Source of the DNA: Corbicula japonica
Taxonomy: Eukaryota > Mollusca > Bivalvia > Venerida > Cyrenidae
DNA: 64,000 nucleotides
Direction of reading: 5' to 3'
Assembly (NCBI GenBank): GCA_038501625.1
Contig: JAZAYU010000018.1
Location: 9,378,397-9,442,396, forward strand
The notes below the pieces were generated by a model. It saw only the letters and a program-made list of their open reading frames with translations. It searched no databases and was not told the origin of the DNA. A program made the translations under genes and the position numbers. Of the stretch, positions 44,150 to 56,209 are shown piece after piece (position 1 is the first letter of the stretch; each line of letters begins with the position of its first letter).

Positions 44150-45245
44150 ATCACAAATTATACTTCTCGCACGCCAAAATAAAGGATTCACAATTGTGAA
44201 CTAATGAGATCGTAAACTTTCTCTTGTCACATATTGTCGTATAGATGTAGCAGATTATTGTTTTATATGACATGTAACGACTTATAATACTACCCAAATT
44301 TAAAACAGGAAGGTATCTTTAATTCGAAAATCGACTTGCATAGAAACAAATTGTAGAACTTACCTGCCAAAATATAAGATCTAAATCCATTTACCTAGAT
44401 CTTTGACTTCAGATATGTACTTATTGTAACAAAATGATTGTTGTTAAATTTAACATGGTACGACTGAAAAACCTAGTCAATTTTAAAACAGGAAGGCACC
44501 ATTGATTTTTAAAAGTCCGTTTCTGTTCAAGAAAACAACAACAACAACAATTTATAGTACTCGCCTGCGAAAATAATTTATCCACAAATCCATTACTGAA
44601 TTCTTAGACTACAAAAATGTATTTAAACTTCTAAAGTCATAATAGCAGAAACATGTACATGTAATTGTTTCATACATGTAACATGTAATGCCTCATAATA
44701 CTACTCAAATTTAAAATAGCAAAGTACCATTTATTTTACTAATTTAAAGTCGATTTCTTTAAAATGAAATTATAGCACTCTCTTATCAAAAATAAGATCC
44801 ATAAATCCATACTGTTAGATCTGAGCCTACAAAAAAAGAAGCTATTTTCACAAAGCACGATGATATTAATATTTGACATCTAACGACTCATAATATTACT
44901 AAAATTTACACATGAAAGTACCTTTCAATTTTACCAAAGTCGATTTCAGTAAAAACTTCTTATAGTACTCGCCTGCCAAAATATAATATCCACAAATCCA
45001 TCTTGTAAGATCTCAGACTACAAACAATGTACATATTGTCACATAGCAGATAATTTTTATATTTGACATCTAGCGACAATATTATTCAAATTTACTCATG
45101 AAAGTACCTTTTAATTTTACCAAAGTCGATTTCAGTAAAGACTTACTAGTCTAAGAGTACTCGCCTGCCAAAATATGAGATCCACAAATCTATCCAGTAA
45201 GGTCTTAGACTACAACATGTACATATTGTCACATAGCAGGTAAAA
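44150..45245. repeat. diverged ~190-bp tandem array
   Basis: The CAAATTTAAAACAGGAAGGT-like motif recurs at about 44295, 44478, 44706, 44901 and 45087, with TACTCGCCTGCCAAAATA and AGATCTCAGACTACAA between. Five to six units, 183-228 bases apart. Non-coding. Confidence 0.75.
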
Positions 45246-46232
45246 GTTAGAACTCAATATAACTCATATGTAACAAAGAATGAAGTCAGTTATTGGCGCT
45301 ATTATTGGAAAATTATAAACATGTTCCTGTGATAGACGGAGGTGAAATGTTAGGCCAAATCAAATCATACGTGGTTTACTACGGCCATCGTCTTCGTTTG
45401 GTCCGATGAGCATCCATAAGTTCATCTATTCCGAGTCAAGAGAGCTCAACAGGTTACTGACAAGAAACAAGAGCAATGACCTCAGATTTAACACATCTTA
45501 ATATACCTTAAGACAAGGTTTCAATATTGGAATTTCGACAGTGATATTTTCACTCCGCTACTAAAATGTTTGTTTTTACCACTGAACAGCCAATTCATGA
45601 AATGTGACGAAAAGACTGAATTTAAGGACATTATAAAGTTTATGTCAAAATCTGCTTGATACATGTAACTGTAGAAAATGAAAGGTTATTTACAAAATTT
45701 AAACTTGATATAACATAAAAGTTATATACATGTATTTACTTCTCCGTTTACATTAAATCTCGTCCATGTATAACATACATATATTTTATACTTTTATTGT
45801 TCTCACTTTTCCTCATTTTTTCTATTTCTATTTCATTGCATAACTGTCGTGCGATTATCGCATGAATTTTGTGCGAGATTCGAAGTTCACAAATTTCGAA
45901 ATTATGTCAACAGATGACATAAAAGTATAGTGCAGATGTCGTGAAATATTATAGCGACATATTTGAGAAACATATCCGCGCAACATTCGTACGACATAAG
46001 CATTCATGTCGTATTGTAGAATGGTAAGTTTTGTGATACAGCCTTTGAAAATCTTTGACCGCAATACAAAACTTTGTTCCGCGACATCATGGCGTTATAT
46101 GTTATCGTCAAATGCAGACCATTTTATTACGATGGATAACACACCGTTCAACCATTTAATTGGAAACCAGAATGCTAAATTTAAGAGAAATAAACCCAGT
46201 TGAGTGTAATTCGTGTTTTGCTGACATTTTGT
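45246..46232. other. no gene seen
   Basis: AT-rich, without recognised exons. A paired CATGAATTTTGTGCGAGATT / CGACATCATGG region near 45840-46090 shows weak self-complementarity only. Confidence 0.35.
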
Positions 46233-46719
46233 ATTTAAATTAGGAATATGGACGAGTAGAAAAAGCGATACTCGGGTACTCGGATCTTTTTTCGATCGAG
46301 TACTCGAGTAATCGAAACCTTCATATAAAATAAGGGAGGAAATATCAGCTTCTTACAATCGTACCGATTCAGTCATTTTTCATTGTGTATTTATTTCATT
46401 GCTAGATTTTAATGTGTATGTAATTCATTCATTATATCGTATTTATTTTAACTACTAAGTCTTTCATAAGCAATGCCAAGAGATTTCATTTAGACTGTGA
46501 TATTTTCCTATGTCATACAATATTATATAAAAAGGACCACAATGGAAATAAGAGTTTATATTAACTCTTTTTTGTGTAATCCTTGATATGTAATGTTGGG
46601 TGACTTGGCTTATTGTTTAGCATGATACATACATATTTGTTATATGTTTATATGTATGATTATTGTTGCAATTCAATGCCATGTTTCTTTGTGCATTATA
46701 TATTGAAATAAATCTATCT

Positions 46720-47124
46720 TTCTTGCATACCAGATCAAGTCATCCGGTGTTTTCACCCGTGTAGGAAATTTCGATCCTACACCCCCCCCATGTAGAATGA
46801 GTCACGTGAGTGACGTCACGTCTTCAAATATCTGACGTAATATATTCAAGTTAGTGACGTCATTTATAAAAAAGATTGCTTTAACGTCAATATTTCAGCA
46901 TAATGAAAATAAATAAGTTTGTATACTTACACAAAAATGTTATAAATAATAAAAGGTATGCAAGAAAAAGTATCTTGCATGAGAAATTCGGTAAAGATAG
47001 AAAAATCTGTCACCTCGGGTGAACTGTTTTGGCGGGAACTCGGCAGAGCCTCGTTCCCGCAAAACAGTTAACCCTCGGTGACAGATTTTTCCATCTTCAC
47101 CTCACACTCATGCATGATACTTAT
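46720..47124. mobile_element. double-hairpin foldback element, copy B (inverted)
   Basis: Reverse complement of 2743-3123 along its length, with a ~24-base insertion near 46819-46842. AATCTATCT stands at 46711-46719 and 47125-47133, a nine-base direct repeat consistent with target duplication. Confidence 0.8.
46798..46862. promoter_or_regulatory. clustered AP-1, E-box and CRE sites in foldback copy B
   Basis: TGAGTCA at 46798-46804, CACGTG at 46803-46808, TGACGTCA at 46811-46818, TGACGTAA at 46833-46840 and TGACGTCA at 46855-46862. Same arrangement as copy A, inverted, plus one CRE-like half. Confidence 0.45.
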
Positions 47125-47814
47125 AATCTATCTACCGATTATAATCATGTCAGAATGTCTCTCATAATTCTCGATTGGGTCTTGGTCTTAGTATTGGATT
47201 GGGCCCAGTTCTCGAGAAAGTAAACAACACATTTACAGGAAACAAACATATTTTAATGACACTTAATGAAACAATTTCGAGCATCAACTTTTTCTAAACA
47301 TTCAACTAAACAAGCATACCTTAACAAACTCATGTCACTAGAATATCCCCGCAAATGTACACATCTTGAAATTATAGTGTTTGTTTACGATATTTTATTT
47401 GTTAGTCAAAGGCATTTGTTTGTCGATTAGCTAATAAAATTTGTTGTTGTTGTATTGAAGATCAATGTTTAACTAAATTCTTAGATTTATATTAAAATAC
47501 GATATACCCGACAAGAGACGCGTCACACTTACAGGTGCTAATTTTCATGATTGCTAATATTATTGTCCGTGTTACTTATGTTTCTATGACACCAAACCAT
47601 AGCAACAAATAGGCGCAACTTATCAGAAGTGCCTCTAACTGTCATCTTGTTTTTGGAAACCAGGTGTAAGTTAAAGGCGACAGTAATAAAAGAAATTGTT
47701 GATATTTTATAAACATTTTGTCAAGTACTCAATTACTTGTTGAACTAATCGGGTACTCGAAGGTTAATCGAGTACCCAAGTACTAGATTAATCGTTCCCT
47801 TCCCTAATTTAAAT

Positions 47815-49499
47815 GGTTAACTGAAATATCCGATTCTTGGTAGCAATCAGTTAACGGATCATTTTTATACATCTTGATGGGAACCAGCTAGGAGAATCTA
47901 CTTCTTTGCATACGAATTTATGCCTGTTAGAGAAGAGAGAATGTCATGACCTTATTATTAGCTGTAAACTGATTTATATTTTATATGTTATAATGTTTTT
48001 GAGCCTGGAATGTTAAAAAAGGCGTGTACATTCGAATAGTGAACCACTGAAACATGTTCAAATGCTTTACTATGAAAATTTCATAAAAATCCAGTTTTGT
48101 TATACTTCAACTGCAGGCTTCACATGTTTATTACTGTGGTTTTAAAAGTCAACATACATATACACCATGTAGATAATCTAAATTAGTAGTTCGTGATCGT
48201 CGTGTCACCTTCGTAACATTTCAAACATTTCGTGCCGCCCTCTTTAAAGACATATTTCATAAGGACCAGTTTATTCATGAGCAGTTGACGCTTACCTGCA
48301 ATCCACAAGCATTTAAACTTTATTGTATTCTTGATCTTTAAGAATTGACAATTTCCTTGTGTTATCGAGAAATTTTGATGGTGCCTTAAAAATTCAAATT
48401 TAGAATTAATAGGAAACTATTTCATCAGACTGGCAAATTACAGAGTAAAAACTTATATAGCCAATACATAATAAGAAAACGAAGAAAAGCAATTTGCAGA
48501 ACACTTTTATTCGTCATTTCTTTAAGTAATAAAAATAAGATATTAAAAGAACTGACTCTTTAAAACTATCAATTTCCGATTAATACTGGCAGTTCGTTAC
48601 ATTAAAGAGGCAGTAATCGTTCGATCAGAAATAGAATAGAATAGCTTGAGATAGCTCTGTATCTCCAGCAAATCGGTGAACCTATTATTTTAATAGTATA
48701 GATTTTAATAGTGCAGATATTAAACTGTGGGCCAAATCGATTCTGCACTATTTTCATATTGATCATGTTTTATGGCCTTTAAACGTTCTGTTGTATTATC
48801 AATTCCGTTCCTACTGTGTCCGAAGTTATAAAACTGAGCATGTATGTGTCGACTATAAACCATTATCAATTTTACATTTTTTATTCTCCAATTTTAATTT
48901 TTAAATCAGTTATAAAAACTGTTTGTGTCATAAAAACAATGTGTGTGCATAAAACATACTTATAACAGGTCCGTTAGTTTGTCAAAAATACTAGCCACAT
49001 GTGATTTTCATTTATAAATATATCTTACGAAATCACTAATTTTAGTGCACTTATGTGTGTTGGGACAAGAAAAATTGGTTCATAACTGTTGAATAACGAT
49101 CTAAAACATACTGTTTAATATATCGGGTATTGGCAAAAAATGGTGCATAACTGCTGAACTATATAATATTATCCAAATATAAATTGTGTTTTAGATTAAC
49201 ATGTCATTTATTACTGGTCTGGTAGCTTGTCAGAAGTACTAAATGTACTAGCAACATGTTACTTTTATTTATCATACGAGAACACTGATTTTACTATGCT
49301 CCTGTCGTTGGACCAAACAAATGGGTTCATGCCTATTGAACTACTATATCCAAATATATTATTTTGTTTGATAAAAATATGTTAGAGCTACTTTGTATCA
49401 CGCAAACAATAAAAAAGATAAGACACTTTCTTGCAGCCACAGGAGAAGTTTTTAAGATAAGGTTAGAATACAATTGTTATTATACAATTAAGAGGAATG
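47815..49499. other. no gene seen; palindrome-arm scrap
   Basis: AT-rich. GTTATAAAACTGAGCATG at 48825-48842 equals one tip of the 132-bp palindrome family and may be a solo end. Confidence 0.4.
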
Positions 49500-49537
49500 T
49501 GTGACGGTGCGAGTTTGCTCCCAAGAAGAGGCAATAT
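49500..49537 (+). repeat. 3' scrap of the tRNA-like repeat
   Basis: GTGACGGTGCGAGTTTGCTCCC then AAGAGGCAATA matches the box-B end of the family. It directly abuts the MITE at 49539. Confidence 0.5.
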
Positions 49538-49538
49538 A

Positions 49539-49788
49539 CTGTAAAAAGCATTAATTTCGCGAGGTCAAAATTTCGCGATTTTGTCAAAAAATCAGCTAGT
49601 TTCTTTATTCGCGTATTTATGATTTCGCGACATCTTCAGTTCTATTTTAAGTTGCATATTTTCAGATAAACTTATTTTCGGATATATGGAAACTCATAAT
49701 ATATTCGCGGTATTTATGAATTCGCGAAATAAGCGATTCGCGAATATTAGCGAAAATAAGATTAACGCGAGTAAAACCAGTTTTACAG
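49539..49788. mobile_element. TA-flanked MITE with CTGTAAAA ends
   Basis: CTGTAAAA at the left and TTTTACAG at the right, TA on both sides, 250 bases. The interior is rich in TTCGCGA motifs in both orientations. Non-coding; Tc1/mariner-type target. Confidence 0.75.
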
Positions 49789-49789
49789 T

Positions 49790-50397
49790 ATTTATACAAT
49801 TTTTATTGAAAGTAGAAAATTATATACTGAAGAACTGGCTATAGTTAGAAAATTGACAGACAATAATATGAACTGTTGTGAATTGTTCACATTAAAACGA
49901 AATGTTTGAACAATTTCAAACATTTAATTTTTGATTTAAACTTTCTGATTAAATCTACACTTCCGTAATAAAACGATAATTTTACTCTACAAGAAGCACT
50001 ATTATTTACAATTAAGGCAATCTGCGCACAGTCATCTATGAAATATCGTACTAAGCAAATGAACATCAGTATTTTATCTTGTTTTTATGTTTTAATTAAA
50101 AGAAACAGAAATAACTGTATCTCGTCTTCGGAATAAGTGGCGTTGTCTAAAAGTATCACTTCACTTCCGTTCCCCTGTTTACGGGTGTTTAACTTTTTTC
50201 TCCGGTATGGTCCATTACAATATGACGGTCATATCACATAAAACCAACAAAATATATGCACGAGGTAAAGCTTTCACCACAGTATGTCTGTTATGACAAA
50301 TTCTAAAAATAAACTTCATGTATGTAGTTTATACATGTACATATAAATGTTTACATGCATAACAGTTTTAAGTTAACTAACATAAAAGAAATTAGTT
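49790..50397. other. no gene seen
   Basis: AT-rich, nothing recognised. Confidence 0.4.
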
Positions 50398-50463
50398 TAG
50401 TCAGTCAGTCAGTCAGTCAGTCAGTCAGTCAGTCAGTCAGTCAGTCAGTCAGTCAGTCAGTCA

Positions 50464-50536
<73 letters not shown>

Positions 50537-50585
50537 TCAGCCAGCCAGCCAGTCAGTCAGTCAGTCAGTCAGTTAGTTAGTTAGT
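50398..50585. repeat. compound (TCAG)n/(CCAG)n microsatellite
   Basis: About 45 tetranucleotide units change from TCAG to CCAG and back, ending in TTAG. The frame reading SVSQ and PASQ is the repeat translated, not a protein. Confidence 0.95.
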
Positions 50586-50979
50586 TCTTTCGTATTTAAA
50601 TCATCATTTAATTTCAATATGATAAAATAAAGTAAAGATAAAATGTAAAAGGCAGAATATTGTCGCAAACTAGGCTTAAGGTTTTAGAACTGTAATATTT
50701 CCGCCAAACATCGACCTATGCCGTCTTATATTCGTGTTTTCCCGAACGCCGATTCGTACGTTTCCGGTTGATACTTTTTTTCGTAAATGGAGTCTACTCG
50801 TTAGTTGTTTACTGCGAGTATGACGTCATTAATAACTAAATCAAATAATAATAAATGCGGATATGAAATTGATGTAATATTAATGAATATTTTCATAACA
50901 AATACTCAAAATAAGACTGTAGATGAACAACGCTCAGCAATGAATACAGGTTATATGAAATTGACACAATTTTGATGAA

Positions 50980-51051
50980 TTCTCTGTGGCGCAATGGTAA
51001 CGATCAGGACTCTTCATTTTGACGGACCCGGTTCAATCCTCGGGAGAGGAA
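50980..51051 (+). tRNA. tRNA-like gene or pseudogene, Lys(CTT)-like by fold
   Basis: Acceptor strands TTCTCTG and GAGAGGA pair at six of seven positions. The anticodon stem CAGGA/TTTTG pairs fully around loop CTCTTCA, giving CTT at positions 34-36. The T arm is CCCGG-TTCAATC-CTCGG. Box A GTGGCGCAATGG is good, and TTTTTTT just after the 3' end would stop Pol III. Against function: the D stem (GCGC/GATC) hardly pairs, and C37 is unusual for Lys. Could be a tRNA pseudogene or a young SINE head. Confidence 0.5.
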
Positions 51052-53396
51052 CTTTTTTTCCTTTTTCTTTTTTTTTAATTATTGTGAGGTATATTTTTGG
51101 GGAAAATGGTAAAATCCAGTGTTTTAAAATTCGGAAATAATTGTTATTTTTCTTCATCTTCATTTAGCATGTTTAGTAGCCATGAACACTGAAATATTGT
51201 AATGATATTATTACAAATTACTGACTCTTTTATAATACAGCAACAGAATCACGATATGAAACTAAAATGATTGTGGAATCTGTACTTTCATGTAGGAAAA
51301 TGTTGCTATTTTATTTGTTTCTATATTTGAACACTAATTATTGTGATACTGGTCTTATAAAAGTAATTTTATGTGTTTACACGATGATTTTTCCCTATAA
51401 AAGAATGCTTTGGTTGCTATGGGTACGGTTGCCGAAATTACTTTTTTGAAGTAAAATTTTAACAAGCATAGCTGATTGCTTGCGTATTTCTTGTTTTTCA
51501 AAAAAAATTGAGGGGGTATCAAAAATGACCATTCATAAACCAAGCCCTTTGGTTTTTGTGGTTTATAACCGTTTGGTCTGGGCCTAAGGTACCTATTTTG
51601 TAGGCCAATAAAATGAAAACAAGACAGTGAAGTGCTTTGATTTTTAAATTTTTGATTCTATACACATTGCAGATAATTTTTATGTATAACATAATTATTT
51701 TACTGCATTAAACATGCACATAAATCACAGATAAAAACTTGCTTAATTTTTGCAGCTCGGAAAAATGTGCATTCCGAAGCTGGGGTGCACTTAAAAAAGT
51801 CAATTTATAAAGTGATAGAAATAAATTCTAAAAATAATGCTCGTTTTTTTCCTGTTCAGGTATGATGTTCTTTAACAATTAGCCTTTATTTTACAAAATT
51901 TTACAAGGTTTGAAAGAAATAGAGATGAATTTAGCTTCTAGTATGTTTGATTTTATAGCCCATTTTTCGAAACAGAGGGTCCCCTTCTAAATTACTGAAT
52001 TTCCCGAGTTACGCACGGTAAATGTTTTTTAAAACTCTTGTTAAGATGTCTTAATGGATGTACTTGGAAATGAAAACAACAAAATCCCAATCTGCAAAAG
52101 TGCATATTACAGTTCTAAAACCTTAAGGTTGCTAGCGTGTTGTAAACAATGTGAACGTAGAATATACTGTGCATATTCACTGTATATAAACCGATTGTAT
52201 CATATGCCGGATATAGTGAGGTGATTGCATGGCTGCGATATAAACAATTCGTAAATAACACATTGAAAACGGAATTATAAGGATCATTTTAAGTTCCTTC
52301 AACAAAAACAAGTATGTTATATTTTGTATAGTCCTTATTGGTTGTAAAACCATTTGTTTTGCGCATATTATAGGGATAAAAACTTGCAATATTGCATTTA
52401 ATCAAAAGAAGGTCTGGCAAATGACCCACATGATTGTATCAAAATACTGTTATTCTCTACAAATAAACGCTCTGATGCACGAATACATTCTAGTTATATG
52501 ACTCTATGACATGAATATAAAGATTATTACATTACAATATTGCTTTAAATGTATAGATAGTGTAAATTATTAGAATGTTTAAGGGGTGTGTTTCGTAATG
52601 ACTGTATCATCTATTGCATTATCACACTATCATTTATAGCAAACACACCTATTTCTTTTGTATCATGTAGTGCGATCTTCGTTGAATGATTTTCCAATAA
52701 TCTGTATCACGTATGGCAATGCGCATTTGCTGATTCTATCAAGTGTATGCTTTTAGGTAAGATGGAGCAGTTCGTCTACATATATTGTCTATATAAATAG
52801 GGTATATTTGGAGAAATAATATATCATGGCGTACAAAAAACACGAAGAAAAGGACTTTTAAATAATAAAACAGAATGATACAACAATAGGGACGATATGT
52901 TATTGTTAGTTTGGAGTCTTGTATAAAAATTAAATTGTCAGGCCCAACGCAGCTGGGCGACCGTTTAATTTTCCATACAAACCTCGAAATAAACTATAAA
53001 CTGTTTTGTAACTGATCAATTGGCATACACATAGTTTACACAAATCAGTTGTCAAAGTAGTGTTTTAATGGCTAGTATAAATGAGCCGCATCTAGCGATT
53101 TTGGTCCTTCCGTCAAAAATTATCGATTTTTGGTTTTATATACAGTACTATTCTCCAACGTGCAAGCTTTTCAACGGTACCAAAATAATATGAAACTGAG
53201 GGTAAATAACAAACTTTTAATATTTTAAAGAAGGGTGGTAGATGGGTAAAAATAAACAACATGACGTCGACGTCCATAAAATGACGTTCCGTAGCAAGAA
53301 CATTTATTTTAAGTTTATAATTGATAATCACTTTATCAATTCACTACATGTGCAAAAACATGCTTCTCAACATGATCAAGGCGTGAACAGAGGAGT
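51052..53396. other. no gene seen
   Basis: AT-rich. AATAAA on the minus strand (53303-53308) lies ~90 bases after the stop codon of the next gene and may be its poly(A) signal. Confidence 0.4.
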
Positions 53397-53640
53397 CTAC
53401 GGGGGTGCGCAGAAATCGTTCTGCAGAGCCGGTCGAACATACGGCCTTACGTGGTCATACAGGTAGCGGAGGCGCTCCTGTGACAGACCGGGAGGCGGTA
53501 GTTCCGCAGGACGGTCCCATGAAACAAAGCGGAATCGTGGATCTTTCAAAATACACATTTTCTCTTCATCTCCATCTCTGTTGGTTTTTACAGTCACCAC
53601 TCCGGGCTCATCAGACGAGAATCGGAAGTACTGGTACTTG
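53397..53640 (-). CDS. uncharacterised-family terminal exon
   Basis: TTTTTCAG acceptor; KYQYFRFSSDEPGVV, ELPPPGLSQERLRYLYDH; ends CAPP and TAG. Confidence 0.82.
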
Positions 53641-56137
53641 CTGAAAAAGTAAAACAAAAGCGACATTTTTATCACATTTTGATCATAGTTTACTAGTTAA
53701 AATTACATCTTTAACGAAAAAGTATAATTTGGTTAACGTAATGCATTGAAAGTCGCAGCTACTAGATCTTATCTAGCTGCATGTATATAAAATAATTAAA
53801 AACATGAAATGATCAGGTAACAGGGTAGTCTACGCTATAGGCGATTTTAAACATAAATAATTTAACACTCAAAATTTACCGAATGCTTTTCAGGGGCTTA
53901 AAAGTTCCTTCAAGAAACAACTTCCAGTTTCGCCACTTCCAGTTTGGATATCGCACCGCCAGGTTTGACGAGCTTGACCTGTTGACAACGTCCTCAAGTT
54001 GTCCAATCGTTTCACAGTCGGTGCGCCTATACAATTTCTTAACAGAAGCGAACCCAGCATCAACATGGCAGCGAGCGTGACCTAAATTTGAAGAAATACA
54101 AGTTTAAAAAAATGCAAGTTACTATTGTGGTTAACGGATTAAAGCATATTTTAATACGCTTGCGCATTTACGTTATTTTTGGTGAATAAAGATGTCGGAT
54201 GAGTTTTTGAATTCTATTGTAAAACTACAAAGTTTCCCTTTGTGACAGCTATTGCAAACAATTCCTTGCGTAAAGATTCAGTTTGTGTCTAGCGTGGTTA
54301 GTTTTTAGTGTCGAGTGAGACGTTTCACGTGTTTTAAGAAAAGGCAAGCTCGAACGTGTTAATGGAGTGACACTTATCATGCTATATCAATGCAGTAAAT
54401 TTTATTATTCCTAAGTAGCTCAGAAAAAATCTTGCAATCAATAGAAAACATAATGGATGTAATCTTAGACATTTACATGTATGCAATTTATACAGTAGGT
54501 GCAAATAATTTTCTTTGTAAGCGTTTTTACTCATCGCCCGTTTTAACACTATTTTGGTTATCCAGGAGTTCAGTTCACCCAACCATCGTTCCCGTCAAAT
54601 TCAAGAATTAGCCTCCGTAGGCTTGGCTTGCCAAGACCAAAATAATATGTTACAAGTAGTATTTAGTTCCACAATTTTAATAAAACGTTCCGAATATACA
54701 TTAAATACATGTACCTGGGATCTGCATAAGGAACTCGATATTTGAACTCTGCCCCGTCATGACTCTCCACATGAAGTAACCCATCATGTACTTATTCTTG
54801 TTCTGCCCTGAAACAAATAAAGTCATGTGATGGCCGGTAACTCGAGGTGAATTTAAATAAGCACACTTGTGAATTAATATAACTGAACTGTATAAAACGA
54901 CAACTGAGGACACAAAAAACACAAAACAACAGGCCAATTTAGATAGCAAGTCGTTACAAAATATTCCATTACAATATCTCAGAATTTTGGGCCTCTTTTC
55001 CGTCGGCACCGATGGTCTCATGCTCATCTATCAGGAAATTGAGCTGACGGGGGTGGCCATCTATGCGGAACCCGAACAGCTGGATCTTCCTGAGTGATAG
55101 AAAGTACAACGGACCAACTTGTCTCGCTGCGTGTGGGATAGCTACATTCTGGCTAAAGTCAAACGTATAATGAGTGTATGCAAGGTCTTGTCGACTTTTT
55201 CTGACGCACTCATTGTACAGTTCTCTTTCCTGAAATATAAACGTAGGTATTCAGTTAAAGTGTTTCTTAAATAAATACTTCAGCAAACACTCATATACAC
55301 GTGACGTATAACAAATACACAACTTCGTTTTATTAATTTAAGCCTAAAATTGAATATACAAGCCTACACGTTGTGCCTGTAAAATGTGATCCCTCAGCGC
55401 GACCGTTGCCTCAAGTTTCTCCGTCTCCGCCCTGGCGTCCATAACCGCGACCCGCATCTTCTCACACGAGGCACAAACGTCCTCCCTTGGACTGGCGATT
55501 TTGATGTGTGGCAGACAGTTAGACCACGTGCTCTTAAATACGGTCAGCGACACTGCTTTTGTACCAGTCTCTGTGCAGATCTCAACATACTCCGCATGAA
55601 TGCCCTTTTTTGTTGCATCACATGGCAGAAATATGGGTGGGATGTTGTCACGACCCCGTGGCGCCGCTGGCTGTGGAAGACCTGTTTCATCAGCATAGTT
55701 CTTTATGAATTCAACCACTTCTTTGATTTCAGAAAAACTGAATGCATTGTGTGGTCTTTTTCCTGTGTTTCCGTGGCATCTCGAAACAACGCCTCTAGTT
55801 TTTACGTGGTTTGCGACAGCGTAAAGATAGTTCTTGCTAATGCCGTAACAGACAAGAAACGTGTTCAAACACACTTTGGAACCTTGGAAGCGAAGGTCTT
55901 TAGGTGGTGCACGCTTCCGTGCTGTCCCACGACTTGTAGTATCTGACTGAACAGTTGAATCCTTTGAAATTACACCCATAATCAGCATGTCTCTAGCGTT
56001 TGATTCAAGTTCCTTTACATTCAGCCTATTTCTATAAATGTCATCAAAACTAAACTTAGCGCTACACTTCTTTGAACAAACACATCCTCTGCTAAGAAAC
56101 TGTCTTACTGCATGCTGATCATTATCGACTGCTTCAT
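53397..56137 (-). CDS. member of an expanded uncharacterised family (DUF7869-like), internal exon missing
   Basis: Exons 55368-56137, 54973-55229, 54715-54807, 53880-54081 and 53397-53640. The N-terminal part has FLSRGCVCSKKC, HGNTGKRPHNAFS, a proline/charged stretch and DVCASCEK, then HILQAQR. Later come THYTFDFSQNVAIPH, ARQVGPLYF, FLIDEHE, SGQNKNKYMMGYFMWRVM, PGHARCHVDAGF and SSDEPGVV, ending RLRYLYDHVR. I recognise this order from many predicted proteins of molluscs, cnidarians and fish, often annotated DUF7869; the name is from memory. D-N-C-x-GQNKN and PGH motifs suggest an RNase-H-like or transposase ancestry (inference). Exons 3-5 join in perfect phase. Exon 2 ends in phase 2 whereas exon 3 needs phase 1, and about 35 residues before SGQNKN are absent. 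The first exon's 5' border is uncertain: a GTATGT donor at about 56205 hints at an upstream exon. Confidence 0.75.
53880..54081 (-). CDS. uncharacterised-family exon after PGH
   Basis: AAATTTAG acceptor; HARCHVDAGFASVKKLYRR, TIGQLEDVVN and YPNWKWRNWKLFLEG; donor GTAAAT in phase 2. Confidence 0.8.
54715..54807 (-). CDS. uncharacterised-family exon with GQNKNKYMM
   Basis: TGTTTCAG acceptor, 93 nt, GTACAT donor. Strongest family motif. Ends in phase 1 after IP, continued by GH in the next exon. Confidence 0.82.
54973..55229 (-). CDS. uncharacterised-family exon 2
   Basis: ATTTCAG acceptor; ERELYNECVRKSRQD, HYTFDFSQNV, QLFGFRIDGHPRQLNFLI and GADGKEAQNS. The donor GTAATG is provisional. Confidence 0.75.
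55368..56137 (-). CDS. uncharacterised-family exon 1
   Basis: Runs from DEAVDNDQHAVRQFLSRG to HILQAQR, donor GTAGGC. An in-frame TAA lies just upstream, so an acceptor (weak, TTAAG at 56138) is assumed. The first methionine is internal to conserved sequence and is not the start. Confidence 0.7.
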
Positions 56138-56209
56138 CTTAATGTATTATGAGAATATGTTAGAAAGCGAATTTGTTTCAACTGAAATCAGCATGGGAAC
56201 ATACCTGAC

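Larger units (their letters stand above)
46241..47806. mobile_element. hAT-like non-autonomous element with 8-bp target duplication
   Basis: ATTTAAAT at 46233-46240 and 47807-47814 flanks ends TAGGAATATGGACGAGTAG and, inverted, TAGGGAAGGGAACGATTAAT. Sub-terminal GTACTCGAGTAATCG and TTAATCGAGTACCC motifs sit at both ends. Eight-base duplication with such ends is typical of hAT elements. No BED or hATC coding remains. The foldback element at 46720-47124 is nested inside. Confidence 0.75.

Noticed and set aside
50355..50576. Frame rich in SVSQ and PASQ repeats
   Set aside because: Pure translation of the TCAG/CCAG microsatellite.
55386..55946. 186-codon plus frame
   Set aside because: Antisense shadow of the conserved exon on the minus strand, whose protein motifs are recognised.
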